Shown: in pieces, positions 26,629-35,071 of the stretch
How the letters are laid out: every line of letters begins with the position of its first letter
How positions within the stretch are numbered: the stretch's first letter is position 1
NCBI RefSeq assembly: GCF_004006235.1
Contig: NZ_CP034753.1
Location: 1-64,000 of the forward strand
DNA: 64,000 bases
Source: Agromyces sp. LHK192
Lineage (GTDB): Bacteria > Actinomycetota > Actinomycetes > Actinomycetales > Microbacteriaceae
Reading direction: 5' to 3'
Made by a program: the position numbers and the translations under genes
Notes under the pieces: model-generated
Databases searched by the model: none
Told to the model about the DNA's origin: nothing
Seen by the model: the letters and a program-made list of their open reading frames with translations, nothing else

Positions 26629-29139
26629 TCAGTCCACCGGAATCGGCGAATCGTCTGCGTCGACGTCCAGCGACAGGGTCGGTATCGACGCCGTGAGCAG
26701 GGTGCCGTCGGCCCTGCGGCTGCCGGCCATATCCCGCATCGTGGGCGAACCGATGATCCGCGGCCCCTGCCCGTCGAGCGCGACGCGCACGGGTTCGCCG
26801 GGCTCCACGTGCAGGGCGGTGCCGCGCACCGAGACATCCGCTCCGTCGCCGTCCTCGATCTCGAAGGTGATCGCCGCGTGCTCGACCGTGACCCTGAGGC
26901 GCGTGCCGCGGAGCGTGATGCGGAAGACCAGCGAGCCCCAGCCGTCGGGCAGGCGCGGGTCGAAGGTGAACTTCCCGCCCTGGTCGCGGAAGCCCCCGAA
27001 GCCGAACGCCAGCGCGCCCCAGACGCCGCCCGTCGACGCGACGTGCACGCCGTCGGCCGCGTTGTGGTGCAGGTCGGCGAGGTCCACGAACAGGGCCGCC
27101 CGGAAGTACCGCAGCGCGAGCTCGTGGTAGCCGACCTCGGCCGCGATGATCGACTGCACGACCGCCGACAGCGTCGAGTCGCCCGTGGTCAGCGGGTCGT
27201 AGTACTCGAAGTCGGCGAGCTTCTGCTCGGTCGTGAACCGGTCGCCCTGGAGGAACAGCGCCAGCACGACATCGGCCTGCTTCAGCACCTGGAAGCGGTA
27301 GATGACCAGCGGGTGGTAGTGCAGCAGCAGCGGGCGCCGGTCGTCGGGGGTGTGCTCGAGGTCCCAGAGCTCCTTCTCGAGGAACGCGGAGTCCTGCGGG
27401 TGCACGCCGAGCTTCTCGTCGAACGGGATGTGCATGTGCGCGCCGGCACGGCGCCACGCGGCCACCTCGGAGGGCGTCACCGAGAGCCGATCGACGAGCT
27501 TGCGGTACTCGACGGGCTGGTGCACCTGCAGCGAGTCGACGGCCTTCGCGGCCGACTCGAGGTTCGCGCGCGCCATCACGTTCGTGTAGAGGTTGTCGTT
27601 CACGACGGTCGTGTACTCGTCGGGCCCGGTGACGCCGTGGATGTGGAACACGTCGTCGGCGTTGGTGCGCCAGAAGCCGAGGTCCTCCCACATGCGGGCC
27701 GTCTCGACGAGGATGTCGATCGCGCCGCGGGCGAGGAAGTCCTCGTCGCCCGTCGCGGTGACGTACTGCATGAGCGCATACGAGATGTCCGCGTCGATGT
27801 GGTACTGCGCGGTGCCGGCCGCATAGTACGCGCTCGACTCCTGCCCGTTGATCGTGCGCCACGGGAAGAGCGCGCCGAGCTGGTTGAGTTCGATCGCGCG
27901 CGCCCTGGCGGCATCGAGCATCTTCTGCCGGAACCGCAGCACGTTCCTCGCGACGTTCGGCGTCGTATAGGAGAGGAACGGCATCACGTAGACCTCGGAG
28001 TCCCAGAAGTAGTGACCGCCGTAGCCCGACCCCGAGACGCCCTTCGCCGCGACGCCGCCGCCGTCCGTGCGCGCGGAGGCCTGCGCGAGCTGGAACAGGT
28101 TCCAGCGGATCGCCTGCTGCAGCACCGGCTGGTCGGCGACCTCGACGTCGGAGCGGGTCCAGAACTCGTCGAGCCACGCGCGCTGGTGCTCGAAGATCCG
28201 CGCGACCCCGAGTTCCTCGGCGCGGTCCAGGGTGCGGTCGCACCGATCGACCAGTTCACGGGCCGGTACCTTGCGGGCCGTGTGATAGCTCACGGCCTTG
28301 GTGACGCGCACCGGCTCGCCGCGCTTGCCGGCGATCTTGTAGATGTGCTTCGCGAGGTCGTCGCCGATCGACCCGGACTCGGTGTACGCGCTCTGCGTGT
28401 CGATGTGGTGCTGGGCGCCGATCGCGATGGCCATGCCCGAGTTGGTGGTCTGGTAGCCGAGCACGTATCGCCCGTCGCCGTGGCGCTTCACCCGCGGCTG
28501 CAGCACGCGGTCGAGGAACACGTCGGCCTTGCGGGGGTCGAACCCCTCCGACGTCTCGGTGACGCCCGAGCGGTATTCGTCGCGGCCGTCCTGGCGGTTG
28601 AGGATCTGGCTGGAGATCGTGATCGCGGCATCCGCGTCGAGCAGTTCGACCTCGTAGTCGATGAGCGCGAGGTGGCGGTCGGTGAAGCTCACGAGTCGGC
28701 GGCTCGTGATGAGCACGCGCTTGCCCGAGGGGGTGCGCCACTCGACCGAGCGGATCAGCGCGCCGGTGCGGAAGTCGAGCCGACGCTCGTACGCCAGGAT
28801 CTCCGCCTCGGTCATGACGAGCGGCTCGTCGTCGACATACAGGCGGATCACCTTCGCGTCGGGCGCGTTCACGATCGTCTGGCCGACGCGCGCGAAGCCG
28901 AACGCCTCCTCGGCGTGCCGGATCGGCCACGTCTCGTGGAACCCGTTCACGAACGTGCCGTGCATGTGGCCGTCGCGGCCCTCCTCGACGTTGCCGCGGA
29001 GTCCGAGGTAGCCGTTGCCGACCGCGAACAGGGTCTCGGTGCGACCCTGGTCGTCCTGCCCGAAGTCCGTCTCGACGAGCGCCCACTCGTCGACGGGGAA
29101 CCTGGTGCGGTTCAGCGGGTCGGTGTCGGCGAACCTCAT
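26629..29139 (-). CDS. Glycoside hydrolase family 65 phosphorylase
   Basis: An 836-residue disaccharide phosphorylase or hydrolase. N-terminal beta-sandwich, helical linker, (alpha/alpha)6 barrel and C-terminal beta-sheet are all represented. The barrel carries FWDSEVYVMPF, the general-acid Glu in TGPDEYTTVVNDN (E508), and LKQADVVLALF near the phosphate site. Family members cleave maltose, trehalose or kojibiose to give beta-glucose 1-phosphate. The exact sugar cannot be read here. The ATG overlaps the stop of the preceding beta-phosphoglucomutase-like gene, which fits release of beta-glucose 1-phosphate. Confidence 0.93.
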   Translation of the reverse strand: MRFADTDPLNRTRFPVDEWALVETDFGQDDQGRTETLFAVGNGYLGLRGNVEEGRDGHMHGTFVNGFHETWPIRHAEEAFGFARVGQTIVNAPDAKVIRLYVDDEPLVMTEAEILAYERRLDFRTGALIRSVEWRTPSGKRVLITSRRLVSFTDRHLALIDYEVELLDADAAITISSQILNRQDGRDEYRSGVTETSEGFDPRKADVFLDRVLQPRVKRHGDGRYVLGYQTTNSGMAIAIGAQHHIDTQSAYTESGSIGDDLAKHIYKIAGKRGEPVRVTKAVSYHTARKVPARELVDRCDRTLDRAEELGVARIFEHQRAWLDEFWTRSDVEVADQPVLQQAIRWNLFQLAQASARTDGGGVAAKGVSGSGYGGHYFWDSEVYVMPFLSYTTPNVARNVLRFRQKMLDAARARAIELNQLGALFPWRTINGQESSAYYAAGTAQYHIDADISYALMQYVTATGDEDFLARGAIDILVETARMWEDLGFWRTNADDVFHIHGVTGPDEYTTVVNDNLYTNVMARANLESAAKAVDSLQVHQPVEYRKLVDRLSVTPSEVAAWRRAGAHMHIPFDEKLGVHPQDSAFLEKELWDLEHTPDDRRPLLLHYHPLVIYRFQVLKQADVVLALFLQGDRFTTEQKLADFEYYDPLTTGDSTLSAVVQSIIAAEVGYHELALRYFRAALFVDLADLHHNAADGVHVASTGGVWGALAFGFGGFRDQGGKFTFDPRLPDGWGSLVFRITLRGTRLRVTVEHAAITFEIEDGDGADVSVRGTALHVEPGEPVRVALDGQGPRIIGSPTMRDMAGSRRADGTLLTASIPTLSLDVDADDSPIPVD

Positions 29140-30032
29140 TCGGCGTCCTCTCGGGTGGTGCTGGTGGTGCTGTCGGATGCCTCGCCCACGTCCTCCGGCG
29201 GTCGAGTAGCGCCGTCTTCCGGCGGTCGAGTAGCGGAGCGTATCGAGGCCCCGGCCCGCTCGACGGCCGGGATCAGCTCGTCGAGCTCGTCGACGACCAC
29301 GTCGGCGCCGAGGCGCGCGAGCACGTCGCGTCCGACGCCGCGATCGACGCCCACGACGATGCCGAAGTCACCGGATGCCCCGGCCCGCACGCCCGACTCG
29401 GCGTCTTCGACGACCGCGCAGGCCGCGGTCGGCAGGCCGAGCAACGCGGCGCCGCGCTCGTACGTGTCGGGGAACGGCTTGCCGGGGATTCCCTCGCGCG
29501 CCGCGACCTGGCCGTCGACGACGACCTCGAACCGGTCGGCGATGCCCGCAGCCGCGAGCACGGCGGGCGCGTTCTTCGAACTCGAGACGACGGCGACGAG
29601 GCATCCGGCCGCCTGCACCGCGTCGAGGAACGCGACCGACGCCGGATAGGCGGCGACGCCCTCCTCGGCGAGCGTCGCGTTGAACGCCCGGTTCTTGCGG
29701 TTGCCGAGGCCGTGCACCGTGTTCTCGTCGGGGGAGTCGGTCACTTCGCCCTCGGGGAGCTCGATGCCACGGCTCTCGAGCAGCGAACGCACGCCGTCGT
29801 AGCGGGGCTTGCCGTCGATGTACGCGAAGTAGTCGGCGTCGGAGTAGGGGGCGACGCCGTGCTCCTCGAGGACGGGCGTGAACAGCCGCGACCAGGCGTG
29901 CATGTGCACGATCGCCGTCGGCGTGAGCACGCCGTCGAGGTCGAACAGCCACCCGCGGATGCCGCTCAGGTCGGCGTCGGCCGGGGGAGTGGTGGTGACG
30001 GTGGTGTCGTCGCTCGTATCGGGTCGGGTCAC
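29136..30032 (-). CDS. Beta-phosphoglucomutase-like HAD hydrolase
   Basis: A 298-residue HAD-superfamily protein. The nucleophile motif is FDLDGVLTP (Asp plus general acid Asp), a helical cap follows, VVSSSKNA gives the second motif, and GKPFPDTYERGAALL and EDAESGVRAG complete the set. Family and operon position with GH65 point to beta-phosphoglucomutase, turning beta-glucose 1-phosphate into glucose 6-phosphate. Start GTG at 30032. The last 35 or so residues are odd: they encode ATRPPEDGATRPPEDVGE from an in-frame copy of the palindromic repeat family found elsewhere in the window, so the C-terminal tail is probably an acquired extension. Confidence 0.88.
   Translation of the reverse strand: MTRPDTSDDTTVTTTPPADADLSGIRGWLFDLDGVLTPTAIVHMHAWSRLFTPVLEEHGVAPYSDADYFAYIDGKPRYDGVRSLLESRGIELPEGEVTDSPDENTVHGLGNRKNRAFNATLAEEGVAAYPASVAFLDAVQAAGCLVAVVSSSKNAPAVLAAAGIADRFEVVVDGQVAAREGIPGKPFPDTYERGAALLGLPTAACAVVEDAESGVRAGASGDFGIVVGVDRGVGRDVLARLGADVVVDELDELIPAVERAGASIRSATRPPEDGATRPPEDVGEASDSTTSTTREDAE
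29194..29250 (-). repeat. Palindromic-repeat element inside a coding sequence
   Basis: Two copies of GGTCGAGTAG, at 29200-29209 and 29224-29233, exactly 24 bases apart, followed by CGTATCGAGGCC at 29239-29250. These are the same building blocks as the intergenic repeats at 59.1 and 60.2 kb. Here they are read in frame on the minus strand as part of the HAD protein tail. Confidence 0.8.
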
Positions 30033-30212
30033 GGGGGCGGTCCTCTCGTCGCGTCGGCCGGGCGCCTGTACCCAGATATCGATGCTATTCCGGATGCCTC
30101 GCAGGGCGCGAGGGGCGCAGGTGAAGTGGGGCGACGCTGCCCGAATGGCTATTGGCGCGACGAAATGTTAGTCTCTGTTGGCTGATGCGCACCTGATGGT
30201 GCGAATCGGTAT

Positions 30213-30299
30213 GCGCAAGTGGCGGAATAGGCAGACGCGCACGGTTCAGGTCCGTGTGCCCGTGAGGGCGTGGGGGTTCAACTCCCCCCTTGCGCACCA
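30213..30299 (+). tRNA. tRNA-Leu (CAG anticodon)
   Basis: An 87-base class II tRNA with a long variable arm and encoded CCA. The acceptor GCGCAAG pairs with CTTGCGC. The anticodon stem CACGG/CCGTG flanks loop TTCAGGT with CAG at 30247-30249. T arm GGGGGTTCAACTCCCCC. Confidence 0.97.
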
Positions 30300-30305
30300 A
30301 GATGG

Positions 30306-30339
30306 AACGGCCCGGATCCTCGTGAGGATCCGGGCCGTT
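30306..30339 (+). terminator. Terminator of tRNA-Leu
   Basis: Perfect 16-base arms (AACGGCCCGGATCCTC and complement) with a GT centre, 6 bases after the tRNA CCA end, followed by TTTCGCG. Confidence 0.85.
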
Positions 30340-30506
30340 TCGCGTCTCGGCCTGTGGCGAGCAACGCCACGGGCCGGCCATCCGACCGGTGCATGAGGAT
30401 CGGGACTGCAGCCCGCCTGAACGGCGCGTGCACCGGATTCTCATGCGCTGCGTGTGGGCCGCGCGCGGTTCGCGTGCCGTCGCGCGAGTGGCCCTGCCCA
30501 TCACAC

Positions 30507-31010
30507 TCAGTCGCCGGCGCGCACCATCCGCAGCTCACGCACCCCGTCGTCGACCTGCACGGTGCCGTCGGTGACGAACCCGTGCTTGCGGTAGAAGGCC
30601 AGGGCACGCGGGTTCTCGGACGCGACCCAGAGGGCGGCCGATGACCCGGGAGGCACCACCGCATCGAGCAGGTCGGCGCCGATCCCGGTGCCGTGGTGCG
30701 CGGCGAGCACGTACAGCACGTACAGGTGCGATCGCCACGGGAGCGCGGGCGGCTCCGGCGGTCCGGCCATGGCCACGCCGACGACCGCGTCGCCGACCTC
30801 CGCGATCGCGATCCGCTTGTCGCGGTGGCGATCGTCGGTCAGCGCGGTGGTCCAGAACCGCTCGCGGACGTCGACGAACCCGGGGTCGTCGAGTACCCGA
30901 TCGGGCATCAGCCCGCGGTACGTCTCGCGCCAGGACCGCACGATGACCTCGGCCATCGCGCGGGCGTCCTCGGGCCTCGCGGGGCGGACGAGCGGAGCGG
31001 AGGCATCCAT
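30507..31010 (-). CDS. GNAT family N-acetyltransferase
   Basis: A 167-residue acetyl-CoA-dependent acyltransferase. It starts with the typical VRPARPEDARAMAEV and has the acetyl-CoA loop as HHGTGIGADLLDAV and the C-terminal NPRALAFYRKHGFV. Substrate unknown. No ribosome-binding site is seen, but TACGCT lies 6 bases before the ATG on the minus strand (31017-31022), which fits a leaderless transcript. Confidence 0.9.
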   Translation of the reverse strand: MDASAPLVRPARPEDARAMAEVIVRSWRETYRGLMPDRVLDDPGFVDVRERFWTTALTDDRHRDKRIAIAEVGDAVVGVAMAGPPEPPALPWRSHLYVLYVLAAHHGTGIGADLLDAVVPPGSSAALWVASENPRALAFYRKHGFVTDGTVQVDDGVRELRMVRAGD

Positions 31011-31016
31011 TCCGGC

Positions 31017-31022
31017 AGCGTA
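31017..31022 (-). promoter_or_regulatory. -10 box, probable leaderless promoter of GNAT gene
   Basis: TACGCT on the minus strand, ending 6 bases before the ATG at 31010. Same arrangement as several other genes in the window. Confidence 0.45.
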
Positions 31023-31239
31023 GGTCGTATGTCGCGGAGCCGCACCGGGCCGCGCGCGCCGGGCAGCACGCCCGCCCGGGCCGAACCGTCGAACCGCACC
31101 GCGCGTAGCGCGTTCGCGCCCTGCAGCGCAAGGGGCATCCGGAATCCGCGGCCGAGTGGTTCGGTTGACGCATCCTGATCGGCCGGAGCGCCGCCCCCAC
31201 GGCGCAGCAACCGGCCGTCACCGAACGAAGGAGCACACC

Positions 31240-31509
31240 ATGGGTTTCCTCGCATTCCTCATCCTCGGCCTCATCGCCGGCGCCATCGCGAAGCTGATCC
31301 TGCCCGGCAAGCAGGGCGGCGGCTGGCTCATCACCCTGCTGCTCGGCGTCGTCGGCGCGATCCTCGGCGGATGGCTGGGCAGCGTGCTTTTCGGCGTGGG
31401 CCTCGAGGAGTTCTGGGACCTCAGCACCTGGCTGCTCGCGATCGGCGGCGCCATCATCGTGCTGCTGATCTACGGCCTCATCACGCGCGGCAGCCGCAAG
31501 GCGGCCTGA
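31240..31509 (+). CDS. GlsB/YeaQ/YmgE family membrane protein
   Basis: An 89-residue protein with three hydrophobic helices and repeated GxxxG-like glycine motifs (LILGLIAGAIAKLILPGKQGG, then LLLGVVGAILGGWLG), the hallmark of the transglycosylase-associated or GlsB stress family. GAAGGAG lies 7 bases before the ATG. Often stress-induced, with no known enzymatic activity despite the family name. A long palindromic terminator follows. Confidence 0.9.
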   Translation: MGFLAFLILGLIAGAIAKLILPGKQGGGWLITLLLGVVGAILGGWLGSVLFGVGLEEFWDLSTWLLAIGGAIIVLLIYGLITRGSRKAA

Positions 31510-31530
31510 CCGCGAGGCGCACGCGAACCG

Positions 31531-31564
31531 CGAGGCGGGGCATCCGATCGGATGCCCCGCCTCG
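31531..31564. terminator. 34-base perfect palindrome, bidirectional terminator
   Basis: CGAGGCGGGGCATCCGA followed by its exact complement, between the 3' end of the YeaQ-like gene and the 3' end of the minus-strand secreted protein gene. The stem is built around GGCATCC/GGATGCC. Confidence 0.8.
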
Positions 31565-31606
31565 GTCGTCTGCGCTCAGATCCGTCGGGAGGTCCACCGC
31601 CCGAAC

Positions 31607-32266
31607 TCAGGGCTGCGTCACGCTCGTCACGACGGCCGGGGTCGCGAAGATGCTCCCGCCGTGCACGACGAAGTCGACGGAGTCACTGCCGCACACCACA
31701 GCGACCTCGGTGGTACCGGCGGCGATGGCGGTGAACGAGATGGGCAATCGCGCGCCTGGGTCCGCAGCGAACACGGCCTCATCGAGAGTCGTGCCATCCT
31801 CGCCCAGCAGCAGGCAGTACCCCTCGAGCGGGTCGTTTCGCTCGGCGACCGCGTTGACGTTCACCGTGACCTGATACGCGCTGCCGCCTCCCAACGGGAG
31901 CTCCAGCAGTGTTCGGTCGTCGTTCGGAAACACCGGCACGGCGTGCTCGAAGCGGGTGGTCACGACCTCGGTGGCCCCGGCCGGCCCGGTCGGACCCGGG
32001 ATGCCCGCCGGGCCCTGCTGATTCCAGGTGATCGGCGTCTCGGCGAGCACCGCCGGCTCGGTGATGCACGATCCGAGCTTTCCGGGCTTACCCGGCTGCA
32101 ACACGCGCAGTACTCCGGTCTTCTGATTCACGCATCCTCGGTAGGTCGGCGATTGCGAGGCCGCGGTCGCGACCACCGAACCGCCGACCACGAGGATGCC
32201 CGCCGTGGCGACGGCCGCGAGACCGAGCCATCCACGTCGACGGGTGCTGCCCCTGCTCCAGATCAT
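31607..32266 (-). CDS. Secreted protein with short collagen-like repeat
   Basis: A 219-residue protein with a Sec-type signal peptide (RRRGWLGLAAVATAGILVVGG, cleavage probably near ATA-AS). The mature N-terminus has CVNQKTGVLRVL, then WNQQGPAGIPGPTGPAGATE, which is five Gly-X-Y triplets. After that comes a beta-rich C-terminal domain with four Cys overall. This layout is common in actinobacterial surface or secreted proteins of unknown role. The frame extends far upstream but the ATG at 32266 directly precedes the signal peptide. Confidence 0.8.
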   Translation of the reverse strand: MIWSRGSTRRRGWLGLAAVATAGILVVGGSVVATAASQSPTYRGCVNQKTGVLRVLQPGKPGKLGSCITEPAVLAETPITWNQQGPAGIPGPTGPAGATEVVTTRFEHAVPVFPNDDRTLLELPLGGGSAYQVTVNVNAVAERNDPLEGYCLLLGEDGTTLDEAVFAADPGARLPISFTAIAAGTTEVAVVCGSDSVDFVVHGGSIFATPAVVTSVTQP

Positions 32267-32397
32267 CTCGGTCTCCGCTCGCTCGTCGGTGCCGTGTTGC
32301 GGCACAGCGTAGCGACGCGACCGCCGACCCGGAAGGGGGACTCCGTTTCGACCGGTGCGTGTCCGGCGCCCGTCGAGCCCTCGACTCAGCCCTCGAC

Positions 32398-33366
32398 TCA
32401 GCCCTCGGCGGCTCCGGCGGCTCCCGCGGCGCGGCGCAGGCGCGCGGCGAGGCGGGCGAATGCGGCGATGAGCTCGTCGCCTTCGAGCACCTCGATCTCG
32501 GCGTCGAGCTGGGTGATCCACAGTGCGAGCCGGTCGGGGTCGTCCGATCCGACCTCGACCTCGCACGCGCGCTCGCCGACCGGGGTCACCACAGCGGGTG
32601 GGCCGATCTTGGCCTCGACCTCGGCGGCCGGTGCCTGCACGAGGATCCGTGCGCGATACGCCCACAGCGCCCGCCCGACGCCGCGCATGACGTGGGCGAC
32701 GACCAGTTCCTCGTCGATCTCGCGAGGGCGGAAGCGCACCCCGGTCGGCGGCTGCGGCACGATGCGATCGGCGCGGAACGTGCGCCAGTCGCCGCGCTCG
32801 ACGTCCCACGCGAGCAGGTACCAGCGCGATCCCCAGTTGATCAGCCGATGCGGTTCGGTGAGACGACGCGACGGCGTGCCGCGGTGGGTGGCGTAGTCGA
32901 ACCTGAGGCGCTCGTTCCAGCGGATGGCCGACGCGATCGCGCTGAACACGGACACGTCGAGGGAGGCATCCGGGTCGTCCGCGACGCTCGTCGCAGCGCG
33001 GGCGGCGTCCACGCGTTGCCGCAGGTGCGGCGGCATCACCTGTTCGACCTTGCCGAGCGCCGTCACCGACGATTCACCCAGGCGGATGCCGCGGGTCATG
33101 GCCGTCGTGAGTCCGATCGCGATGGCGACCGCCTCGTCGTCGTCGAGCACGAGCGGGGGCATCGCCGTGCCCGCGACCAGGCGGTAGCCGCCGGCGACGC
33201 CCGGCCGGGCATCCACGGCGTAGCCGAGTTCGCGCAGCTTGCCGATGTCGGTGCGCACGGTGCGCGCGCTCACCTCGAGGCGCTCGGCGAGCTCGACGCC
33301 CGTCCACTCGCGCGGGATCTGCAGCAGCGAGAGCAGCTTCAGGAGGCGTGCGGACGTGTCGAGCAT
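32398..33366 (-). CDS. WYL-domain transcriptional regulator
   Basis: A 322-residue regulator. An N-terminal HTH (residues about 1-60, GVELAERLEVSARTVRTDIGKL) is followed by the WYL sensing domain (about 140-220, with RLINWGSRWYLLAWD) and a C-terminal WCX domain. Ligands of such regulators are largely unknown. It is divergent from the epoxide hydrolase gene with 62 bases between starts, so it probably controls that gene and itself. Confidence 0.9.
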   Translation of the reverse strand: MLDTSARLLKLLSLLQIPREWTGVELAERLEVSARTVRTDIGKLRELGYAVDARPGVAGGYRLVAGTAMPPLVLDDDEAVAIAIGLTTAMTRGIRLGESSVTALGKVEQVMPPHLRQRVDAARAATSVADDPDASLDVSVFSAIASAIRWNERLRFDYATHRGTPSRRLTEPHRLINWGSRWYLLAWDVERGDWRTFRADRIVPQPPTGVRFRPREIDEELVVAHVMRGVGRALWAYRARILVQAPAAEVEAKIGPPAVVTPVGERACEVEVGSDDPDRLALWITQLDAEIEVLEGDELIAAFARLAARLRRAAGAAGAAEG

Positions 33367-33428
33367 GGCTCGAGCATTTCACGTATCGCGGAAGATATCC
33401 TGCCGCAATTGCTGGAACCGTGGTGGTC

Positions 33429-34577
33429 ATGAACGCACACACCGACACCGACCTCGTCCCCTTCCGCGTCGACATCCCCGAGGCGGACCTCGCCGACCTG
33501 CACGAGCGGCTCGACCGCACGCGGTGGCCCGATCCGATCCCCGGCCGCGACGATCGCACGGACTTCAGCCGCGGCATCCCGAACGCGTACCTCCGCGAGC
33601 TCGCCGACGCATGGCGCACGTTCGATTGGCGTGAGCAGGAAGCCGCGCTCAACGAGCACGAGCAGTACACGACCGTCGTCGACGGCCAGACCTTCCACGT
33701 CGTGCGGGTGCGCTCGGCGAACCCCGACGCGACACCGCTGATGCTCGTGCACGGCTGGCCCGGTTCGTTCGTCGAGTACCAGCGGCTCATCCCGCTCCTG
33801 ACCGACGAATTCGACCTGGTGATGCCATCGCTGCCCGGCTTCGGGTTCTCGAATCCCCTGTCGAGCACGGGATGGGAGCTCGCGCGGACGACCGAGGCGT
33901 TCGCCGAGATCATGACCCGGCTCGGCTACGACCGATTCGGCGTCCACGGCACCGACATCGGGGCGGGCATCGCCGGCCGGCTCGCGGCCCTGTACCCGGA
34001 CCGCGTGACCGGCGTGCACGTCGGCAGCGACGGCAACTCGCTCGCGATGGTCGGCGACCAGTTCCCGTACCCCGACGGCCTGACCGACGAGGAGAAGGAC
34101 GAGATCGCGGCGATCCGAGAGCGCGAGGCCGCCGACCGCGGCTACTTCGACCTGCAGAACCACAAGCCCGACACGATCGGGCCTGCGCTCGTCGACTCGC
34201 CCGTCGGGCAGCTGGCTTGGATCGCCGAGAAGTTCCAGGGCTGGACCGACCCGACCCGCCCGACCCCCGACGAGGCCGTCGACCGCGACCAACTGCTGAC
34301 CGACATCAGCCTCTACTGGTTCACGAAGTCGGGCGCGTCGAGCGCGCAGTTCTACTGGGAGTCGACGCATTCCGGACTCGACTGGCTCGCCGGGGGCGAC
34401 GTGCCGACCGCGTGGTCGGTCTTCGACACGCATCCGCTCATGGCGAAGGCGTTCAACGCGTGGGGCGGCATCGCGCAGTGGCGCGAGCACGAGTCGGGCG
34501 GGCACTTCCCGGCGATGGAGCAGCCGGAGCTGCTGGCCGACGACCTGCGGGAGTTCTTCGCCGGCCTTCGGGCCTGA
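33429..34577 (+). CDS. Epoxide hydrolase, N-terminal EHN type
   Basis: A 382-residue alpha/beta hydrolase with the epoxide hydrolase N-terminal domain (about 1-110, FRVDIPEADLADLHERLDRT). The oxyanion motif is HGWPGSFVEY. The nucleophile elbow reads HGTDIGAG, giving an Asp nucleophile. The catalytic His is in GGHFPAMEQPE. It opens epoxides to diols. The natural substrate is unknown. ATG at 33429 is preceded by GTG codons, and the ribosome-binding site is weak. Confidence 0.9.
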   Translation: MNAHTDTDLVPFRVDIPEADLADLHERLDRTRWPDPIPGRDDRTDFSRGIPNAYLRELADAWRTFDWREQEAALNEHEQYTTVVDGQTFHVVRVRSANPDATPLMLVHGWPGSFVEYQRLIPLLTDEFDLVMPSLPGFGFSNPLSSTGWELARTTEAFAEIMTRLGYDRFGVHGTDIGAGIAGRLAALYPDRVTGVHVGSDGNSLAMVGDQFPYPDGLTDEEKDEIAAIREREAADRGYFDLQNHKPDTIGPALVDSPVGQLAWIAEKFQGWTDPTRPTPDEAVDRDQLLTDISLYWFTKSGASSAQFYWESTHSGLDWLAGGDVPTAWSVFDTHPLMAKAFNAWGGIAQWREHESGGHFPAMEQPELLADDLREFFAGLRA

Positions 34578-34598
34578 GTGAGCACCGCCCGGCATACG

Positions 34599-34659
34599 TT
34601 TTCAGGACCACGGCGGCCATGGCCCGATAGAGAGTCTCTGACCGCTGTGGTCCTGAAAA
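34599..34659. repeat. 61-base inverted repeat between convergent genes
   Basis: Arms TTTTCAGGACCACGGCGG (34599-34616) and CCGCTGTGGTCCTGAAAA (34642-34659), 18 bases with one G-T pair, around a 25-base centre that contains the smaller palindrome AGAGTCTCT. The T and A runs at its two ends give a U tract in both directions, so it could act as a bidirectional terminator. It is also the shape of a short mobile palindromic element. Confidence 0.75.
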
Positions 34660-34702
34660 GGTCGTCGGGATCGGGAGCAACGGGCGATGCAGGCGCAGGA
34701 GG

Positions 34703-35071
34703 TCAGGCCTTCGGGATGCCGTTCCGCGCCATGACCGCGTCGATCATCTCGTAGACGACGGGCTTGGCCGCGGCATCCATGTACTTCACCTTCACGCAGC
34801 CCTTCGCCGGTTGCGAGCCGCCGACGGCGGCCTTGGCCGCGTCGACGAGGTCGAAGTCGATCGCGTGCGCCGACATCGTCTTCGATGCGGCCGTGAACAT
34901 CACGTAGCCCTTCAGGTACGAGTCCGCGAACCGGAACATCGGCACCCCGCGGAACATGATGAGCGGCACGCTCGGATACGTGGCCTCCACGTAGTCGTGG
35001 AACTCGCGCAACCACTCCTGCGCCTCGGGCGATTGGGCGGCGAGGTACTCCTCGGGGGTCTCGGCACTCAT
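34703..35071 (-). CDS. DUF1801-like protein
   Basis: A 122-residue protein with EWLREFHDYVEATYPSVP near the N-terminus and a central MFRFADSYLKGYVMF, resembling the DUF1801/YdhG group whose members have been linked to iron delivery. Function is uncertain. Its ATG overlaps the stop of the upstream transporter gene (ATGA), so the two are co-translated. Confidence 0.7.
   Translation of the reverse strand: MSAETPEEYLAAQSPEAQEWLREFHDYVEATYPSVPLIMFRGVPMFRFADSYLKGYVMFTAASKTMSAHAIDFDLVDAAKAAVGGSQPAKGCVKVKYMDAAAKPVVYEMIDAVMARNGIPKA

Noticed and set aside
26566..28243. Very long upstream extension of the FhaB frame across fhaA and GH65
   Set aside because: It is out of frame with both certain genes. 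The GTG at 25804 overlapping the fhaA stop is the conserved start.
31011..31239. Possible gene remnant upstream of the YeaQ-like gene
   Set aside because: Overlapping minus-strand frames exist, but none shows a recognisable protein or start signals, and the stretch is only about 230 bases.
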